Source of the DNA: an uncultured Muribaculaceae bacterium
Lineage (GTDB): Bacteria; Bacteroidota; Bacteroidia; Bacteroidales; Muribaculaceae
Length of the DNA: 64,000 nt
Direction: 5' to 3'
NCBI GenBank assembly: GCA_910587185.1
Contig: CAJULY010000001.1
Coordinates: 316,331-380,330 of the forward strand
Position numbers and translations under genes: made by a program. Shown one piece after another: positions 1 to 8,506 of the stretch. The notes beneath the pieces are model-generated. The model worked only from the letters and a program-made list of their open reading frames with translations. It had not been told where the DNA came from and searched no databases. Position 1 is the first letter of the stretch, and every line of letters begins with the position of its first letter.

Positions 1-2
1 AG

Positions 3-698
3 CAAGATAACGATGCCGGGCGGTTGCTGTATCATAGCGGCAACAGCGGAGGCGCTCGTCCCAAAGCGGTATTTTCAGATGCAGAGGGCCACTGGATTGT
101 TAAATTCAGGCACATTTATGATCCGAGCGATATGGGTATTCAGGAGTATCGATACAATGAAATCGCACGAAAATGTGGGATCATCGTGCCTGACTTTCGT
201 CTTGTCAACGGACGGTATTTCACTTCACGCAGATTTGACATAGACAATGAAGGCCAACGTCTTCATACTGCGACAGCCGGAGGTTTGTTGGGCATATCGC
301 TCAGACAACCGTTTTTGGATTACTCAAATCTGCTCGCACTTACAGGCTATATAACCCAAAACCGTGAAGATGTGGAGCAGATATATCGCCGAATGGTATT
401 CAACTATCTTACAGATAATAAAGATGACCATTGCAAAAATTTCAGTTTTTATGTAATGAAGAACTCAAATACGGATGCATGGCATTGGCGGCTTGCACCG
501 GCCTACGACCTGACACTCTGCGCCGAGGGTTATAACGGAGAACACGCCACTTCCGTCAACGGAACCGGCCATCCTGAATTATCTGACTTCATTTCCGCAG
601 GCACTAAAATCAAACTGCCTGAGGAAAGATGCCGAGAAATAATAGACGAAGTTAGAACCGGCTGCCAAGAGCTGAACCGTTACGAAATTCCTCAATAA
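3..698 (+). CDS. HipA-family kinase, C-terminal part (5' end outside window)
   Basis: Serine/threonine kinase domain of the HipA family, the toxin half of HipBA-type toxin-antitoxin or persistence modules. The frame is open from base 3 with no stop, so the gene begins upstream and the TTG at 24 is not a real start. Visible landmarks are the glycine-rich loop GGARPKA, the ATP lysine in WIVKF, the catalytic loop NKDDHCKNFSF and the metal-binding Asp in APAYDLT. E. coli HipA phosphorylates glutamyl-tRNA synthetase; the target here is unknown. The N-terminal subdomain and any HipB antitoxin lie outside the window. All catalytic motifs that can be seen are intact. Confidence 0.85.
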   Translation, partial: QDNDAGRLLYHSGNSGGARPKAVFSDAEGHWIVKFRHIYDPSDMGIQEYRYNEIARKCGIIVPDFRLVNGRYFTSRRFDIDNEGQRLHTATAGGLLGISLRQPFLDYSNLLALTGYITQNREDVEQIYRRMVFNYLTDNKDDHCKNFSFYVMKNSNTDAWHWRLAPAYDLTLCAEGYNGEHATSVNGTGHPELSDFISAGTKIKLPEERCREIIDEVRTGCQELNRYEIPQ

Positions 699-740
699 CG
701 AGGCAACCCCGCAGAAAACAAGAGGAAATATGGGCGGGGG

Positions 741-772
741 TTTGGTTATTCGGGGGAAAAGCAGTAACTTTG
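741..772 (+). promoter_or_regulatory. Consensus promoter of rplY
   Basis: TTTG at 741-744 and TAACTTTG at 765-772 are separated by 20 bp, an exact match to the Bacteroidetes -33/-7 consensus. Transcription should begin near 776-779, giving a leader of about 80 nt before rplY. Confidence 0.8.
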
Positions 773-855
773 CAGTCGCTTTTTAGCATCCCGTGTGATG
801 GGAAATTAAGAAGCTCTTAATTTTTAGTAACACATTTAAATTCACCAACAACGAA

Positions 856-1509
856 ATGAAGACATTTCAGCTCAGCGCCGAGCCCCGTACAGCTCTCGGC
901 AAAAAAGCAGCCAAGGCCCTCCGCGCCGAAGGCAAGATCCCCGTGGTTCTCAACGGCGGCGAAATCATCGAACTCCCCTACAGCGGCACTCTTCGCGACG
1001 GCGAAAAGATCGTTGAGATAGGAAACGGCAAAGGTCTCATCACAACCGACCTCACCGTCACCAACGATGCAGTGCGCAACCTCGTATATACTCCCGACAT
1101 TTTCGCAATCGAACTCGACGTTCACGGCGAAAAGCGTATGGCTATCCTCAAGGATATCCAGTTCCATCCCGTGAAGGACTCAATCCTCCACATGGACCTT
1201 CTCGAAGTATTCGACAAGAAGCCGGTGGTTATCGACGTTCCCGTTAAGCTTGAAGGTCACGCCGAAGGTGTGAAGGCCGGTGGTAAGCTTTCGCTCTCCA
1301 TGAAGAAACTCCGCGTGAAGGCTCTTTACACGGAAGTTCCCGAACGCCTCGTGATCAACGTGGATCACCTCGGTCTCGGCAAGACTCTTCAGGTAGGCGA
1401 TCTGCACTTCGAAGGTCTCGAACTGATGAATGCCAAGAACGCTGTTGTCTGCGCCGTTCAACTCACCCGTGCAGCCCGTGGTGCAGCCGCTGCAGCCGCT
1501 AACGCATAA
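856..1509 (+). CDS. rplY: 50S ribosomal protein L25/Ctc family
   Basis: Ribosomal protein L25 of the long Ctc type, which binds 5S rRNA in the central protuberance of the large subunit. The 217-aa protein opens MKTFQLSAEPRTALGKKAAK, the usual N-terminal L25 domain, followed by the C-terminal TL5/Ctc beta domain from about residue 95. The tail is an alanine-rich extension. The start follows a consensus promoter by about 80 nt. It lies 14 bp upstream of pth, and the rplY-pth pairing is common in bacteria, so the two are probably co-transcribed with the S4 gene behind them. Confidence 0.95.
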   Translation: MKTFQLSAEPRTALGKKAAKALRAEGKIPVVLNGGEIIELPYSGTLRDGEKIVEIGNGKGLITTDLTVTNDAVRNLVYTPDIFAIELDVHGEKRMAILKDIQFHPVKDSILHMDLLEVFDKKPVVIDVPVKLEGHAEGVKAGGKLSLSMKKLRVKALYTEVPERLVINVDHLGLGKTLQVGDLHFEGLELMNAKNAVVCAVQLTRAARGAAAAAANA

Positions 1510-1523
1510 AATTTCATCTGCCC

Positions 1524-2087
1524 ATGAAATTTCTTATTGTTGGGCTGGGCAACATCGGCGACGAATACCGGGGTACCCGCCACAACATTGGTTTTACGAT
1601 ATTGGATGCCTTTGCAGAGGCATCCAATATTGCTTTTTCGACCAAACGCTACGGGGATGTAGCGGAAATGCGTCTCAAAAACCAGCAGCTCATCCTGCTG
1701 AAGCCTTCGACCTACATGAATCTGTCGGGCCACGCTGTGCGCTACTGGAAAGACAAGGAGGGTATCGATCTGGACCATATCCTTGTCATTGTCGATGATC
1801 TGGCACTGCCGTTCGGGGCCATCAGGATGAAGGCACGCGGAAGCGACGCCGGCCACAACGGACTGAAGGATATAGCGGCCATGCTCGGCACGGATGCCTA
1901 TCCGCGTCTGCGTTTCGGAATCGGGAACGATTTTCCGCGCGGAGGGCAGATAGATTATGTGCTCGGCCGTTTTTCTCTTGACCAGCGCCAGATGCTTCCT
2001 ACGCGAATCGACATCGCCATCGATGCCATCAAGACTTTCTGTCTGGCCGGGATTCAGACGGCCATGTGTGACTTCAATAATAAGTAA
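1524..2087 (+). CDS. pth: Peptidyl-tRNA hydrolase
   Basis: Releases tRNA from peptidyl-tRNAs that drop off the ribosome; essential in most bacteria and cytosolic. The 187-aa protein shows the family signature: FLIVGLGNIGDEY at the N terminus, the catalytic His20 in TRHNIGF, KPSTYMNLSG, VIVDDLALPFG and GSDAGHNGLK. Length matches the family. It sits between rplY and an S4-domain RNA-binding protein with gaps of 14 and 5 bp, so the three form a translation-related operon. Confidence 0.96.
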   Translation: MKFLIVGLGNIGDEYRGTRHNIGFTILDAFAEASNIAFSTKRYGDVAEMRLKNQQLILLKPSTYMNLSGHAVRYWKDKEGIDLDHILVIVDDLALPFGAIRMKARGSDAGHNGLKDIAAMLGTDAYPRLRFGIGNDFPRGGQIDYVLGRFSLDQRQMLPTRIDIAIDAIKTFCLAGIQTAMCDFNNK

Positions 2088-2092
2088 TCAAG

Positions 2093-2539
2093 ATGCCGAA
2101 AGAAGTCAGAATAGATAAATGGATATGGGCCATGCGCATATTCAAGACGCGCACAATCGCCGCCGAGGCCTGCAAGAAAGGGCGCGTCATGGTGGGAGAC
2201 GTTGCTGTCAAGCCGTCGCGCACGGTCAAGCCGGGCGACATTGTCAGCGTGCGCAAGCCTCCGGTCACCTACTCTTTCCGCGTGAAAGCCGTGACTGAAA
2301 ACCGGCTCGGAGCGAAACTCGTGCCGGACTATATGGAGAACATCACTCCGCAGTCGCAGCTCGATCTGCTCGATGTCATAAAGATTTCCGGGTTCATCGA
2401 CCGCCGCAAAGGACTCGGACGACCCACAAAACGCGAGGGACGCCAGCTCGAAGAGTTCACCTCTCAGGTTTTCGACGATTCCACCCGCGGATGGGATCTG
2501 GACTTCGACGACGATTTCTTCGACGATGAAGAAGATTAG
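2093..2539 (+). CDS. S4-domain RNA-binding protein (Hsp15-like)
   Basis: Small S4-domain protein resembling heat-shock protein 15, which binds free 50S subunits carrying nascent chains and helps recycle them. The S4 fold covers roughly residues 4-70, with the RIDKWIWAMRIFKTRT opening and the KPSRTVKPGDIV hairpin. The C terminus is strongly acidic (DLDFDDDFFDDEED), an extension absent from the E. coli protein. It begins 5 bp after pth and is followed by a clear terminator at 2754-2790. The exact client is not shown by the sequence. Confidence 0.88.
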   Translation: MPKEVRIDKWIWAMRIFKTRTIAAEACKKGRVMVGDVAVKPSRTVKPGDIVSVRKPPVTYSFRVKAVTENRLGAKLVPDYMENITPQSQLDLLDVIKISGFIDRRKGLGRPTKREGRQLEEFTSQVFDDSTRGWDLDFDDDFFDDEED

Positions 2540-2554
2540 CCGGTTAGTCGGATT

Positions 2555-2736
2555 GGGCTAATCAATGCGATTGAGTAATGGGAAAGAGTTCGATGAACAA
2601 GTCCGAAGGACGTGCTGCGTCATAACCGTGCACTCCGCTTCGCTCCATGGCCGGTTACTTTCAGCACGCCCTGACGGGCTCTGATTGGGAAAACATGACA
2701 AAAATTTCTTAACTCAACCGCATTGATCGGGCTAAT
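2555..2736. mobile_element. MITE-like nested hairpin element
   Basis: Non-coding element inserted after the S4 gene. GGGCTAAT occurs as a direct repeat at both borders (2555-2562 and 2729-2736), like a target-site duplication. Just inside are inverted arms at 2561-2576 and 2712-2727 that differ at one position. Further in are nested arms CGTGCTG/CAGCACG (2611-2617/2662-2668) and TAACCG/CGGTTA (2623-2628/2652-2657). Bases 2631-2704 recur at 8600-8675. No transposase is present, so movement would need one supplied in trans. The mobile nature is inferred. Confidence 0.5.
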
Positions 2737-2753
2737 TGGAAGAACTAAAATGG

Positions 2754-2790
2754 AATCTCTGAAATTTTTTTCAGAGATTTTTTATTTTTC
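2754..2790 (+). terminator. Rho-independent terminator
   Basis: A perfect 11-bp stem (2754-2764 with 2769-2779) with a TTTT loop is followed by a T-rich run (2780-2790). It ends the rplY-pth-S4 transcript just before the BlaI promoter. Confidence 0.85.
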
Positions 2791-2800
2791 CGGGAAAATA

Positions 2801-2832
2801 TTTGCAAAACTAAAATATTAGTTGTTTCTTTG
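2801..2832 (+). promoter_or_regulatory. Promoter of the BlaI/M56 operon
   Basis: TTTG at 2801-2804 and TTTCTTTG at 2825-2832, spaced by 20 bp, form a near-consensus promoter (TT in place of TA). One BlaI-type operator fills the spacer and a second lies just downstream of the expected RNA start. Confidence 0.65.
2808..2823. promoter_or_regulatory. BlaI-type operator 1
   Basis: 16-bp dyad with arms AACTAA/TTAGTT, lying between the -33 and -7 elements. It is identical except at one centre base to the site at 2840-2855. Repressor binding here would block RNA polymerase. Confidence 0.75.
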
Positions 2833-2839
2833 CGACATA

Positions 2840-2855
2840 AACTAAAACATTAGTT
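2840..2855. promoter_or_regulatory. BlaI-type operator 2
   Basis: Second copy of the dyad, 32 bp (about three helical turns) from the first and ending 4 bp before the blaI start codon. Paired sites on one DNA face suit BlaI/MecI dimers, which repress their own operon. Confidence 0.75.
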
Positions 2856-2858
2856 GCA

Positions 2859-3236
2859 ATGAGACAAAAGAACCGGCTTACAGAAAAAGAGAGCGAGATC
2901 ATGCGTCAGCTCTGGTCGCGGGGCCCGCTCTTCGTCAGGCAGATGCTTGAGGAATATCCCGACCCTAAACCACACTTCAACACCGTTTCGACCACGGTGC
3001 GCATCCTCGAGGACAAAGGGTTTGTCAGTCATGAAGTCATCAACGGCTCCCACTGCTATCATGCCACCGTAGGTTCAGAGTATTTCCGCAGAAGCTCGCT
3101 TGAGAGCGTAGTGCGCAACTATTTCAACAACTCCTACCGCGACGTGGTCAGCGCGCTTGTGGCCGAAGAAAAAATAAGCGACGAAGAACTGCGCGAAATT
3201 CTTCAAATGATCGAAAAACGCCACGACAATGGGTAA
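2859..3236 (+). CDS. BlaI/MecI/CopY-family repressor
   Basis: Winged-helix repressor of the penicillinase-repressor family. The 125-aa protein opens with LTEKESEIMRQLW and PHFNTVSTTVRILEDKGF, the recognition region of BlaI/MecI, and ends with a helical dimerisation segment. In the family the repressor is cleaved or released when a partner membrane metallopeptidase senses a signal, often a beta-lactam. The partner gene overlaps its 3' end by 8 bp. Two matching dyads lie over its promoter, so it very likely autoregulates. No beta-lactamase gene is adjacent, so the inducing signal is unknown. Confidence 0.92.
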   Translation: MRQKNRLTEKESEIMRQLWSRGPLFVRQMLEEYPDPKPHFNTVSTTVRILEDKGFVSHEVINGSHCYHATVGSEYFRRSSLESVVRNYFNNSYRDVVSALVAEEKISDEELREILQMIEKRHDNG

Positions 3237-4686
3237 CGCGCTCGTCTTCACTCTCTGCTCGGCGATATTTCTCCTGGCCGGCTACCTCGGTTACAAATGT
3301 CTGCTCTCCTCCTGCAACCAGCCGGCATTCAACCGCGCAGTCATTCTTGCGGTGTATGCTCTCTCGGCTCTCTGGTTTCTCTTTCCTGAGATAACCGTCA
3401 ATATTCCGAGCGATCTGTCAGGCGGAATATCTATCGGAAAGATTTCAGCGGCCATAGCCGAAGCGACTGACGGAACCGCCGGATTTTCGTGGACGGAGAC
3501 GATCATCACCGTCTGGATCTGCGGAATGGTGTTCTTCCTGACGAAAACCGTTATCGGAATCATCTCCCTGGTCCGCTACATCAGACGTGGCCGCAGAATC
3601 AAGCAGGACGATTATACACTTGTCATCACCGACGATGCGCCACACTCACCTTTCAGCTGGATGCGTTACGTGGTCATCCACAAAGCCGATGTTGCCGACG
3701 ACCGGCTGATCGTCAGCCATGAGATAGCACACATCCGTCGCCGACACACCCTTGACCTCATCATCGCGCAGATATTCTGCATAGTGCAGTGGTTCAATCC
3801 CGGAGCGTGGCTTATGAAAGAGGAGCTTGAAAGCGTGCATGAATATCAGGCGGATGAAGACGTGCTTGGCGAAGGCGTCAATCTGAAAGATTATCAACTC
3901 ATATTAATAAAAAAGACTGTCGGCAACCGTTTCCACCAGCTTACCAACAGCCTTAATCACAGTCAACTTAAAAAACGTTTAACCATGATGATGAAATCAA
4001 AAAGCAAACGGAGCGCCCGTCTCGGTGCGGCGGTCCTCCTCCCCGCGATGCTCGCGGCGGCCGTAGTAGTCAATCTTCCTGAAGTAGCCTCGGCCATGGA
4101 TCTCTTACGGCCCGACAAAGTTAGCGGTTTGACCGCTGAAATGCAAACTGCAAAAGTTAAAGTAACTGACAGCGACAACACTGGTGCTGTCGCCACGGAG
4201 CCTGCGGCCGAAAAATCCGTTACCGCCGGGACCGCAATTACCGATAACGGCGCCCTGCTTGCGGCGAACAGCTCCCAGGCAAAGAAAAAGAGCCCGAAAA
4301 AGCTGCGCACTGTCTCCAAGGGGACAATCAAGACAAATGACCCGTCAAAAGTTATAGCCTATGAAAATGTTTCCGACGAAGATCTGGACGTTTATCCGGC
4401 CTATCCGGGAGGGGACATGGCTCTCATCAATCATTGTATAAGGAATATAGTTTATCCCGCTGAAGCTTTTGTAAACAAAATTCAGGGAGATGTCATAGTC
4501 AGTTTCATAGTCGATACAGACGGCTCCATAACCGATGTCAAAGTCGCCAATCCGGTTCATCCGGCCCTTGACGCCGAAGCTGTGAGAGTCGTCAAAGCCA
4601 TTCCTAAGAAATTTTCTCCGGGTAAAAAAGATGGTAAAGCCGTAAAAACGACCATCAATCTCCCGGTAAAATTCAAATTGAAATAG
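3229..4686 (+). CDS. BlaR1-like M56 metallopeptidase with TonB C-terminal domain
   Basis: Integral membrane zinc peptidase of family M56, expected to sense an envelope signal and inactivate the BlaI-type repressor encoded just upstream. The 485-aa protein has N-terminal membrane segments (about 5-25, 35-55 and 90-115), the zinc motif HEIAH at 164-168, and another hydrophobic segment near 265-285. From about residue 390 there is a TonB C-terminal-type domain (YPGGDMALINHCIRN, QGDVIVSFIVDTDG). There is no penicillin-binding sensor domain as in true BlaR1. The M56-TonB arrangement is common in Bacteroidetes, and what it senses is not established. The terminator at 4736-4778 follows. Confidence 0.88.
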   Translation: MGNALVFTLCSAIFLLAGYLGYKCLLSSCNQPAFNRAVILAVYALSALWFLFPEITVNIPSDLSGGISIGKISAAIAEATDGTAGFSWTETIITVWICGMVFFLTKTVIGIISLVRYIRRGRRIKQDDYTLVITDDAPHSPFSWMRYVVIHKADVADDRLIVSHEIAHIRRRHTLDLIIAQIFCIVQWFNPGAWLMKEELESVHEYQADEDVLGEGVNLKDYQLILIKKTVGNRFHQLTNSLNHSQLKKRLTMMMKSKSKRSARLGAAVLLPAMLAAAVVVNLPEVASAMDLLRPDKVSGLTAEMQTAKVKVTDSDNTGAVATEPAAEKSVTAGTAITDNGALLAANSSQAKKKSPKKLRTVSKGTIKTNDPSKVIAYENVSDEDLDVYPAYPGGDMALINHCIRNIVYPAEAFVNKIQGDVIVSFIVDTDGSITDVKVANPVHPALDAEAVRVVKAIPKKFSPGKKDGKAVKTTINLPVKFKLK

Positions 4687-4735
4687 TCTCATTAGAAGTT
4701 TGAGATTGCTTGACAATTTTGTTCCCGATCTCTTA

Positions 4736-4778
4736 AAGCCTCCGGTTGCAATCGTCGTTCGGTGAAAGCCGGGGGCTT
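4736..4778 (+). terminator. Terminator-like hairpin after the M56 gene
   Basis: A 10-bp stem (4736-4745 with 4769-4778, one G-T pair) is followed by a short T-rich stretch. It separates the BlaI/M56 operon from the receptor gene. Confidence 0.6.
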
Positions 4779-4901
4779 ATTTTGTCCCGTAATTACCGGG
4801 GTATAAGAAAAAAATCCGTTTTCCGTGTCACAAATCCCGGGTCTGCTACGTCATACCCATGATTTGTCATCTCAAAACTAATTATTATCAAAATATCAGA
4901 A

Positions 4902-7334
4902 ATGAAATTTTTTAAATTCTTTTTTCTGTCGGTAATGTTTCTGGGCATCGGCATGAATGCATCTGCGCAGAAATATGCCGTCAAAGGCGTGGTCGCGGAT
5001 TCCACCGGCACGGGGGAGCCGTTTGCCACGGTGCGCATATTCAGCCGCACCGACACCGTCAAGCCCGTAGCCACACTGGTGACTTCCGAAGAGGGCCTCT
5101 TCTCACAGGCATTGAGCCCCGGTGCCTACCGTCTCATGATTCTATCGACCGGACGCACGCCGATACGCACCATGTTCGACATCACCGAGGCTAAACCTGT
5201 GGCCGATCTCGGGACGCTCGTCATCCGCGACTCGGGCCGCACGCTGAAGGAAGTAGTGGTCGAAGGCACGCGCCCGCTGATCTCGCGCGAGATCGACCGC
5301 ATAGCCTACGACGTGGCCAACGACCCGTCGGCCTCCACTACCCAGCTCGACGAGATGCTCAAGCGAGTGCCGCTCGTGACGGTCGATCCCGACGGAACCA
5401 TCAAGATAAAGGGCAGCTCGAGTTTCCTCATCTACAAGAACGGGCGCCGCAACAACACTTTCAGCAACAACGCCAAGGAGATATTCAAGTCCATTCCCGC
5501 CTCGATGATCCAGAAAATAGAGGTCATCACCGATCCGGGGGCACGCGAGGACGCCGAGGGCGTAGGCATGATACTGAACATAGTGACCAAAGAGGAGATG
5601 AGCTTCAAGGGCGTGATGGGAAATGTAGGCCTCAGTTATGCCACCAACTCCAATGTCCCCAACCCCAATCTGTGGCTCATGTCGCAGATCGACAAGCTGA
5701 CCTTCTCGGTTTATGGCAGCGTCTATTCTTACCCGAGTCGCTCGGGGAAACAGGTGCATACTACCGAACGCGTCTTTGATGACACGGGCAACCGTTATAC
5801 CGACAGGAATGTAATGAAATCCTCGGGTGTATCAGAAAATCTGGGATTCGAGCTGAGTTATGAAATCGACACTCTCAACCTGATCACCGCAGATTTCTTT
5901 TCATATCTAAGTTCCAGAAAGTCGATGAACGACCAGAGCGTAGCGATGTACGGTCCCGACGGCGATCTGCTCTACAGCTACAAGACCCGTGCCGACTATG
6001 TAAAACCGTCGCGTTGGCATTATCTCAGCGGCAATTTCAACTATCAGCGCCTGACCCACAAGAAAGGCGAGAAGATAATCCTCTCCTATCAGATCAACGG
6101 CAACGGCGGACGCACAAACAGCCGTGACCAATATTACGACCAGGTCAACATGCCGGTGGATTACACGGGCATTTACAACAACTCGCGCGCCTCTCTGCTC
6201 GAACACACCCTTCAGCTCGACTGGACGCGCCCGCTATGGTCAGGACACACGCTCGACCTCGGCGGAAAATACATCTACCGCGACAACCACAGCGTTGCCG
6301 ACCGCGACTATGAGGGAGCGGGCATAAACCACACCGATTTCTCCCACATCACCCAGATAGGCGCTCTCTTCGCCGACTACCGCGTCAACATAGGCAAACT
6401 CGGTCTCCGCGCCGGAGTGCGCTACGAGTTCTCGCGTCTGTCGGCCAAGTTCCACACAGGCAACGACAAGGATTTCCACAGCGACCTGAACGACTGGGTT
6501 CCGAACGCGGCGATCTCCTACAACATCAACGACAACAACTCGGTTCGCCTCTCCTACAGCTCAAGCATCCAGCGCCCCGGCATCAACTACCTTAACCCGA
6601 CGGTCAACGCCGGCCCGACATCGACCTCGCAGGGCAATCCCGATCTGAGCAGTCTGCGCAACCAGTCGGCCAACCTCAACTACAGCTTCTTCACCAACAA
6701 GCTCAGCATTGACTTCAACACGAGCTTCGGCTGGAGCAACAACGCCATCATATCGGTTCAGACCTCGCGCGACGACCATCTTTATTCGACCTACGCCAAC
6801 GCCGGACGAAACCGCTACTTCAGCAACTATCTCTACATGATGTGGAACATGACCAGCAAGACCCGAGTTATGCTCAACGGAGGTATCAGATACAACTACT
6901 ACAAGAATCCCTCGGCAGGAATCAAATTCGACGGATGGAGCCCAGACTGTTACTTCCGCGTTCAGCAGACCCTCCCCGCGAAACTGAATCTTTCCGTGTT
7001 CACTTACTATGAAGGGGACCGCAAGTCACTCTATCAGGTGTTCACTCCAGTGGGCATGTCGAAGATCTACTACGGCTTCGGTCTGCGCCGTTCGTTCCTG
7101 AAGGAAGATCGCCTGAGCGTGGATCTGAACTTCACCAATCCTTTCGGACCGCGCCACAGCAAATACCGCAGCTATCAGGTGAACGTTCCCTATCAGAGCG
7201 TATCGCGCTCGGAATCATGGAACAACATGACCGCACGGATCAGTATCTCCTATCGTTTCGGCAAGCTTAACGCACAGGTCAAGAAAGTCCGCGGAATCTC
7301 GAACAACGACGTTGTCGGCGGCAACAACCGATAG
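4902..7334 (+). CDS. TonB-dependent-receptor-like outer membrane beta-barrel protein
   Basis: Outer membrane protein of 810 aa. A signal peptide (MKFFKFFFLSVMFLGIG...ASA) is followed by a carboxypeptidase-regulatory-like domain (about 25-110), a plug-type region (about 115-240, with ALKEVVVEGTRPLI-like and PGAREDAEGVGMILNIVTKEE segments) and a large beta-barrel to the C terminus (the family usually called OMP_b-brl_3). No SusD partner or degradative enzyme is adjacent, so the substrate cannot be read from context. It stands alone, with a terminator right after it. Confidence 0.88.
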   Translation: MKFFKFFFLSVMFLGIGMNASAQKYAVKGVVADSTGTGEPFATVRIFSRTDTVKPVATLVTSEEGLFSQALSPGAYRLMILSTGRTPIRTMFDITEAKPVADLGTLVIRDSGRTLKEVVVEGTRPLISREIDRIAYDVANDPSASTTQLDEMLKRVPLVTVDPDGTIKIKGSSSFLIYKNGRRNNTFSNNAKEIFKSIPASMIQKIEVITDPGAREDAEGVGMILNIVTKEEMSFKGVMGNVGLSYATNSNVPNPNLWLMSQIDKLTFSVYGSVYSYPSRSGKQVHTTERVFDDTGNRYTDRNVMKSSGVSENLGFELSYEIDTLNLITADFFSYLSSRKSMNDQSVAMYGPDGDLLYSYKTRADYVKPSRWHYLSGNFNYQRLTHKKGEKIILSYQINGNGGRTNSRDQYYDQVNMPVDYTGIYNNSRASLLEHTLQLDWTRPLWSGHTLDLGGKYIYRDNHSVADRDYEGAGINHTDFSHITQIGALFADYRVNIGKLGLRAGVRYEFSRLSAKFHTGNDKDFHSDLNDWVPNAAISYNINDNNSVRLSYSSSIQRPGINYLNPTVNAGPTSTSQGNPDLSSLRNQSANLNYSFFTNKLSIDFNTSFGWSNNAIISVQTSRDDHLYSTYANAGRNRYFSNYLYMMWNMTSKTRVMLNGGIRYNYYKNPSAGIKFDGWSPDCYFRVQQTLPAKLNLSVFTYYEGDRKSLYQVFTPVGMSKIYYGFGLRRSFLKEDRLSVDLNFTNPFGPRHSKYRSYQVNVPYQSVSRSESWNNMTARISISYRFGKLNAQVKKVRGISNNDVVGGNNR

Positions 7335-7360
7335 AGCTATTGAATAGACATATATATGAA

Positions 7361-7390
7361 TCAGCCGGGTCTGCAAGCAGATCCGGCTGA
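7361..7390 (+). terminator. Terminator of the receptor gene
   Basis: A 14-bp stem (7361-7374 with 7377-7390, one G-T pair) with an AA centre is followed by AATTTTATA. It lies between convergent genes and may serve both strands. Confidence 0.75.
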
Positions 7391-7417
7391 AATTTTATAG
7401 GAAGCCCGGCAATGTTA

Positions 7418-7987
7418 TCATGGAAGGGTGGAGTCGCGCAGTTCCGACTCCATTTCGCGGATCTGACGACGGATTCGCCCGTCGATGACGAACCCGATAA
7501 AAAGGCCGAAAATAGCGCCGACAATCCCACCGACAAGCATGACGGAGCTGACTCTGCTGAAATAAGCGAGCAGACACACCATCAATGGCAGACAAAGAGC
7601 AAAACCGACGGCTTTCTGCCACATACGCGCCTTCTGCAACCGACAGACGGATTCCATTGCCTGAACCACGTTCATGCGGCTGAGATCAATGTCCTTTACG
7701 CGCTCGAGGACCATGAAAGAGAGAAAAGCCATCACTCCGAAATAGACCGCCATCAAGATTACAAGCCACAACGGGAAGATCCGTTCGATGGAGAAAGTCC
7801 CCGATATCCCGACCCATATAAGGCACAAGGCTATGTTTACCCTGTAGAAACGCGCTATCTTCTCGGATCGTGAAGCGATTCCGCGCCTGATTATTTTTCT
7901 GGCCATTTCCTCACGGTTATCCGCCTTGGAAGGAGCAGCGTCGAGATTCTGCCATTGGGATTTCAGTGTATCCAAATCTGTATTCAT
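7418..7987 (-). CDS. Predicted inner membrane protein downstream of sigma factor
   Basis: Not recognised as a named family. The 189-aa protein has a charged N-terminal segment of about 45 residues and then four hydrophobic spans arranged as two pairs (roughly 48-65, 70-92, 122-142 and 147-168), ending in a charged tail. It begins 24 bp after a sigma-70-family gene, so the two form an operon. A cytosolic N terminus plus membrane anchor downstream of such a sigma factor fits an anti-sigma-like or regulatory partner, but no known zinc or anti-sigma motif is visible, so this role is only inferred. Confidence 0.75.
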   Translation of the reverse strand: MNTDLDTLKSQWQNLDAAPSKADNREEMARKIIRRGIASRSEKIARFYRVNIALCLIWVGISGTFSIERIFPLWLVILMAVYFGVMAFLSFMVLERVKDIDLSRMNVVQAMESVCRLQKARMWQKAVGFALCLPLMVCLLAYFSRVSSVMLVGGIVGAIFGLFIGFVIDGRIRRQIREMESELRDSTLP

Positions 7988-8011
7988 AACAGTCTTTTTT
8001 AGTCTTTTGAA

Positions 8012-8506
8012 TCATTTATCAGCCGAAGATGAAAGCCGTTGCTTTATCCGGTAGAGGCGCGAAGCAACATTAGAGCGAGAGAGACCGGTTATTTCGGAGA
8101 TCTCGTCGTAGCTATGCTCGTCGAGCCAGAGCATCACTATTGCCTTGTCAATTTTCCCGAGCCGTCCGATAAGCTCATACATCATGCGGAGCTGCGCCTG
8201 ACGTTCCGCCGATTCGTCAATAAGGCCATAAGCGGTCTCGTCCAGACGGCTGACGGAAGAATGTTTTCCATGCCGCCGGAAATAGGTAATGCAGGTGTTC
8301 AACGCTATGCGATAGACCCATGTGGATACCTTCGCCATGCTGTTGAATCCGTCCAGTCCGCTCCACACGTTGGCAGCGACCTCCTGATGAAGGTCTTCAA
8401 GATGGTCGCGGTCCTCGGCATACATGTAGCATACCTTGTAGATCAAGGCGTCATGATCGCGGAGAATCTCGAGAAAGCGTTCTGTTTTTTCTGACGGGCG
8501 TGACAT
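8012..8506 (-). CDS. ECF-type RNA polymerase sigma factor
   Basis: Sigma-70-family factor of 164 aa. Region 2 is marked by ALIYKVCYMYAEDRDHLEDLHQEV and the WVYRIALNTCITYFRR helix. Region 4 is marked by LGKIDKAIVMLWLDEHSYDEI and GLSRSNVASRLYRIKQRL. The frame is open up to 8587, but the added 27 residues are unlike the family, so the ATG at 8506 (MSRPSEKTERF) is preferred. It is followed at 24 bp by a membrane protein gene that may control it. Its target promoters cannot be told from the window. Confidence 0.9.
   Translation of the reverse strand: MSRPSEKTERFLEILRDHDALIYKVCYMYAEDRDHLEDLHQEVAANVWSGLDGFNSMAKVSTWVYRIALNTCITYFRRHGKHSSVSRLDETAYGLIDESAERQAQLRMMYELIGRLGKIDKAIVMLWLDEHSYDEISEITGLSRSNVASRLYRIKQRLSSSADK

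Noticed and set aside
7412..7873. 153-codon plus-strand frame opposite the sigma-linked membrane protein
   Set aside because: Hydrophilic, low-complexity translation antisense to a gene with four clear membrane spans in a sigma-factor operon.
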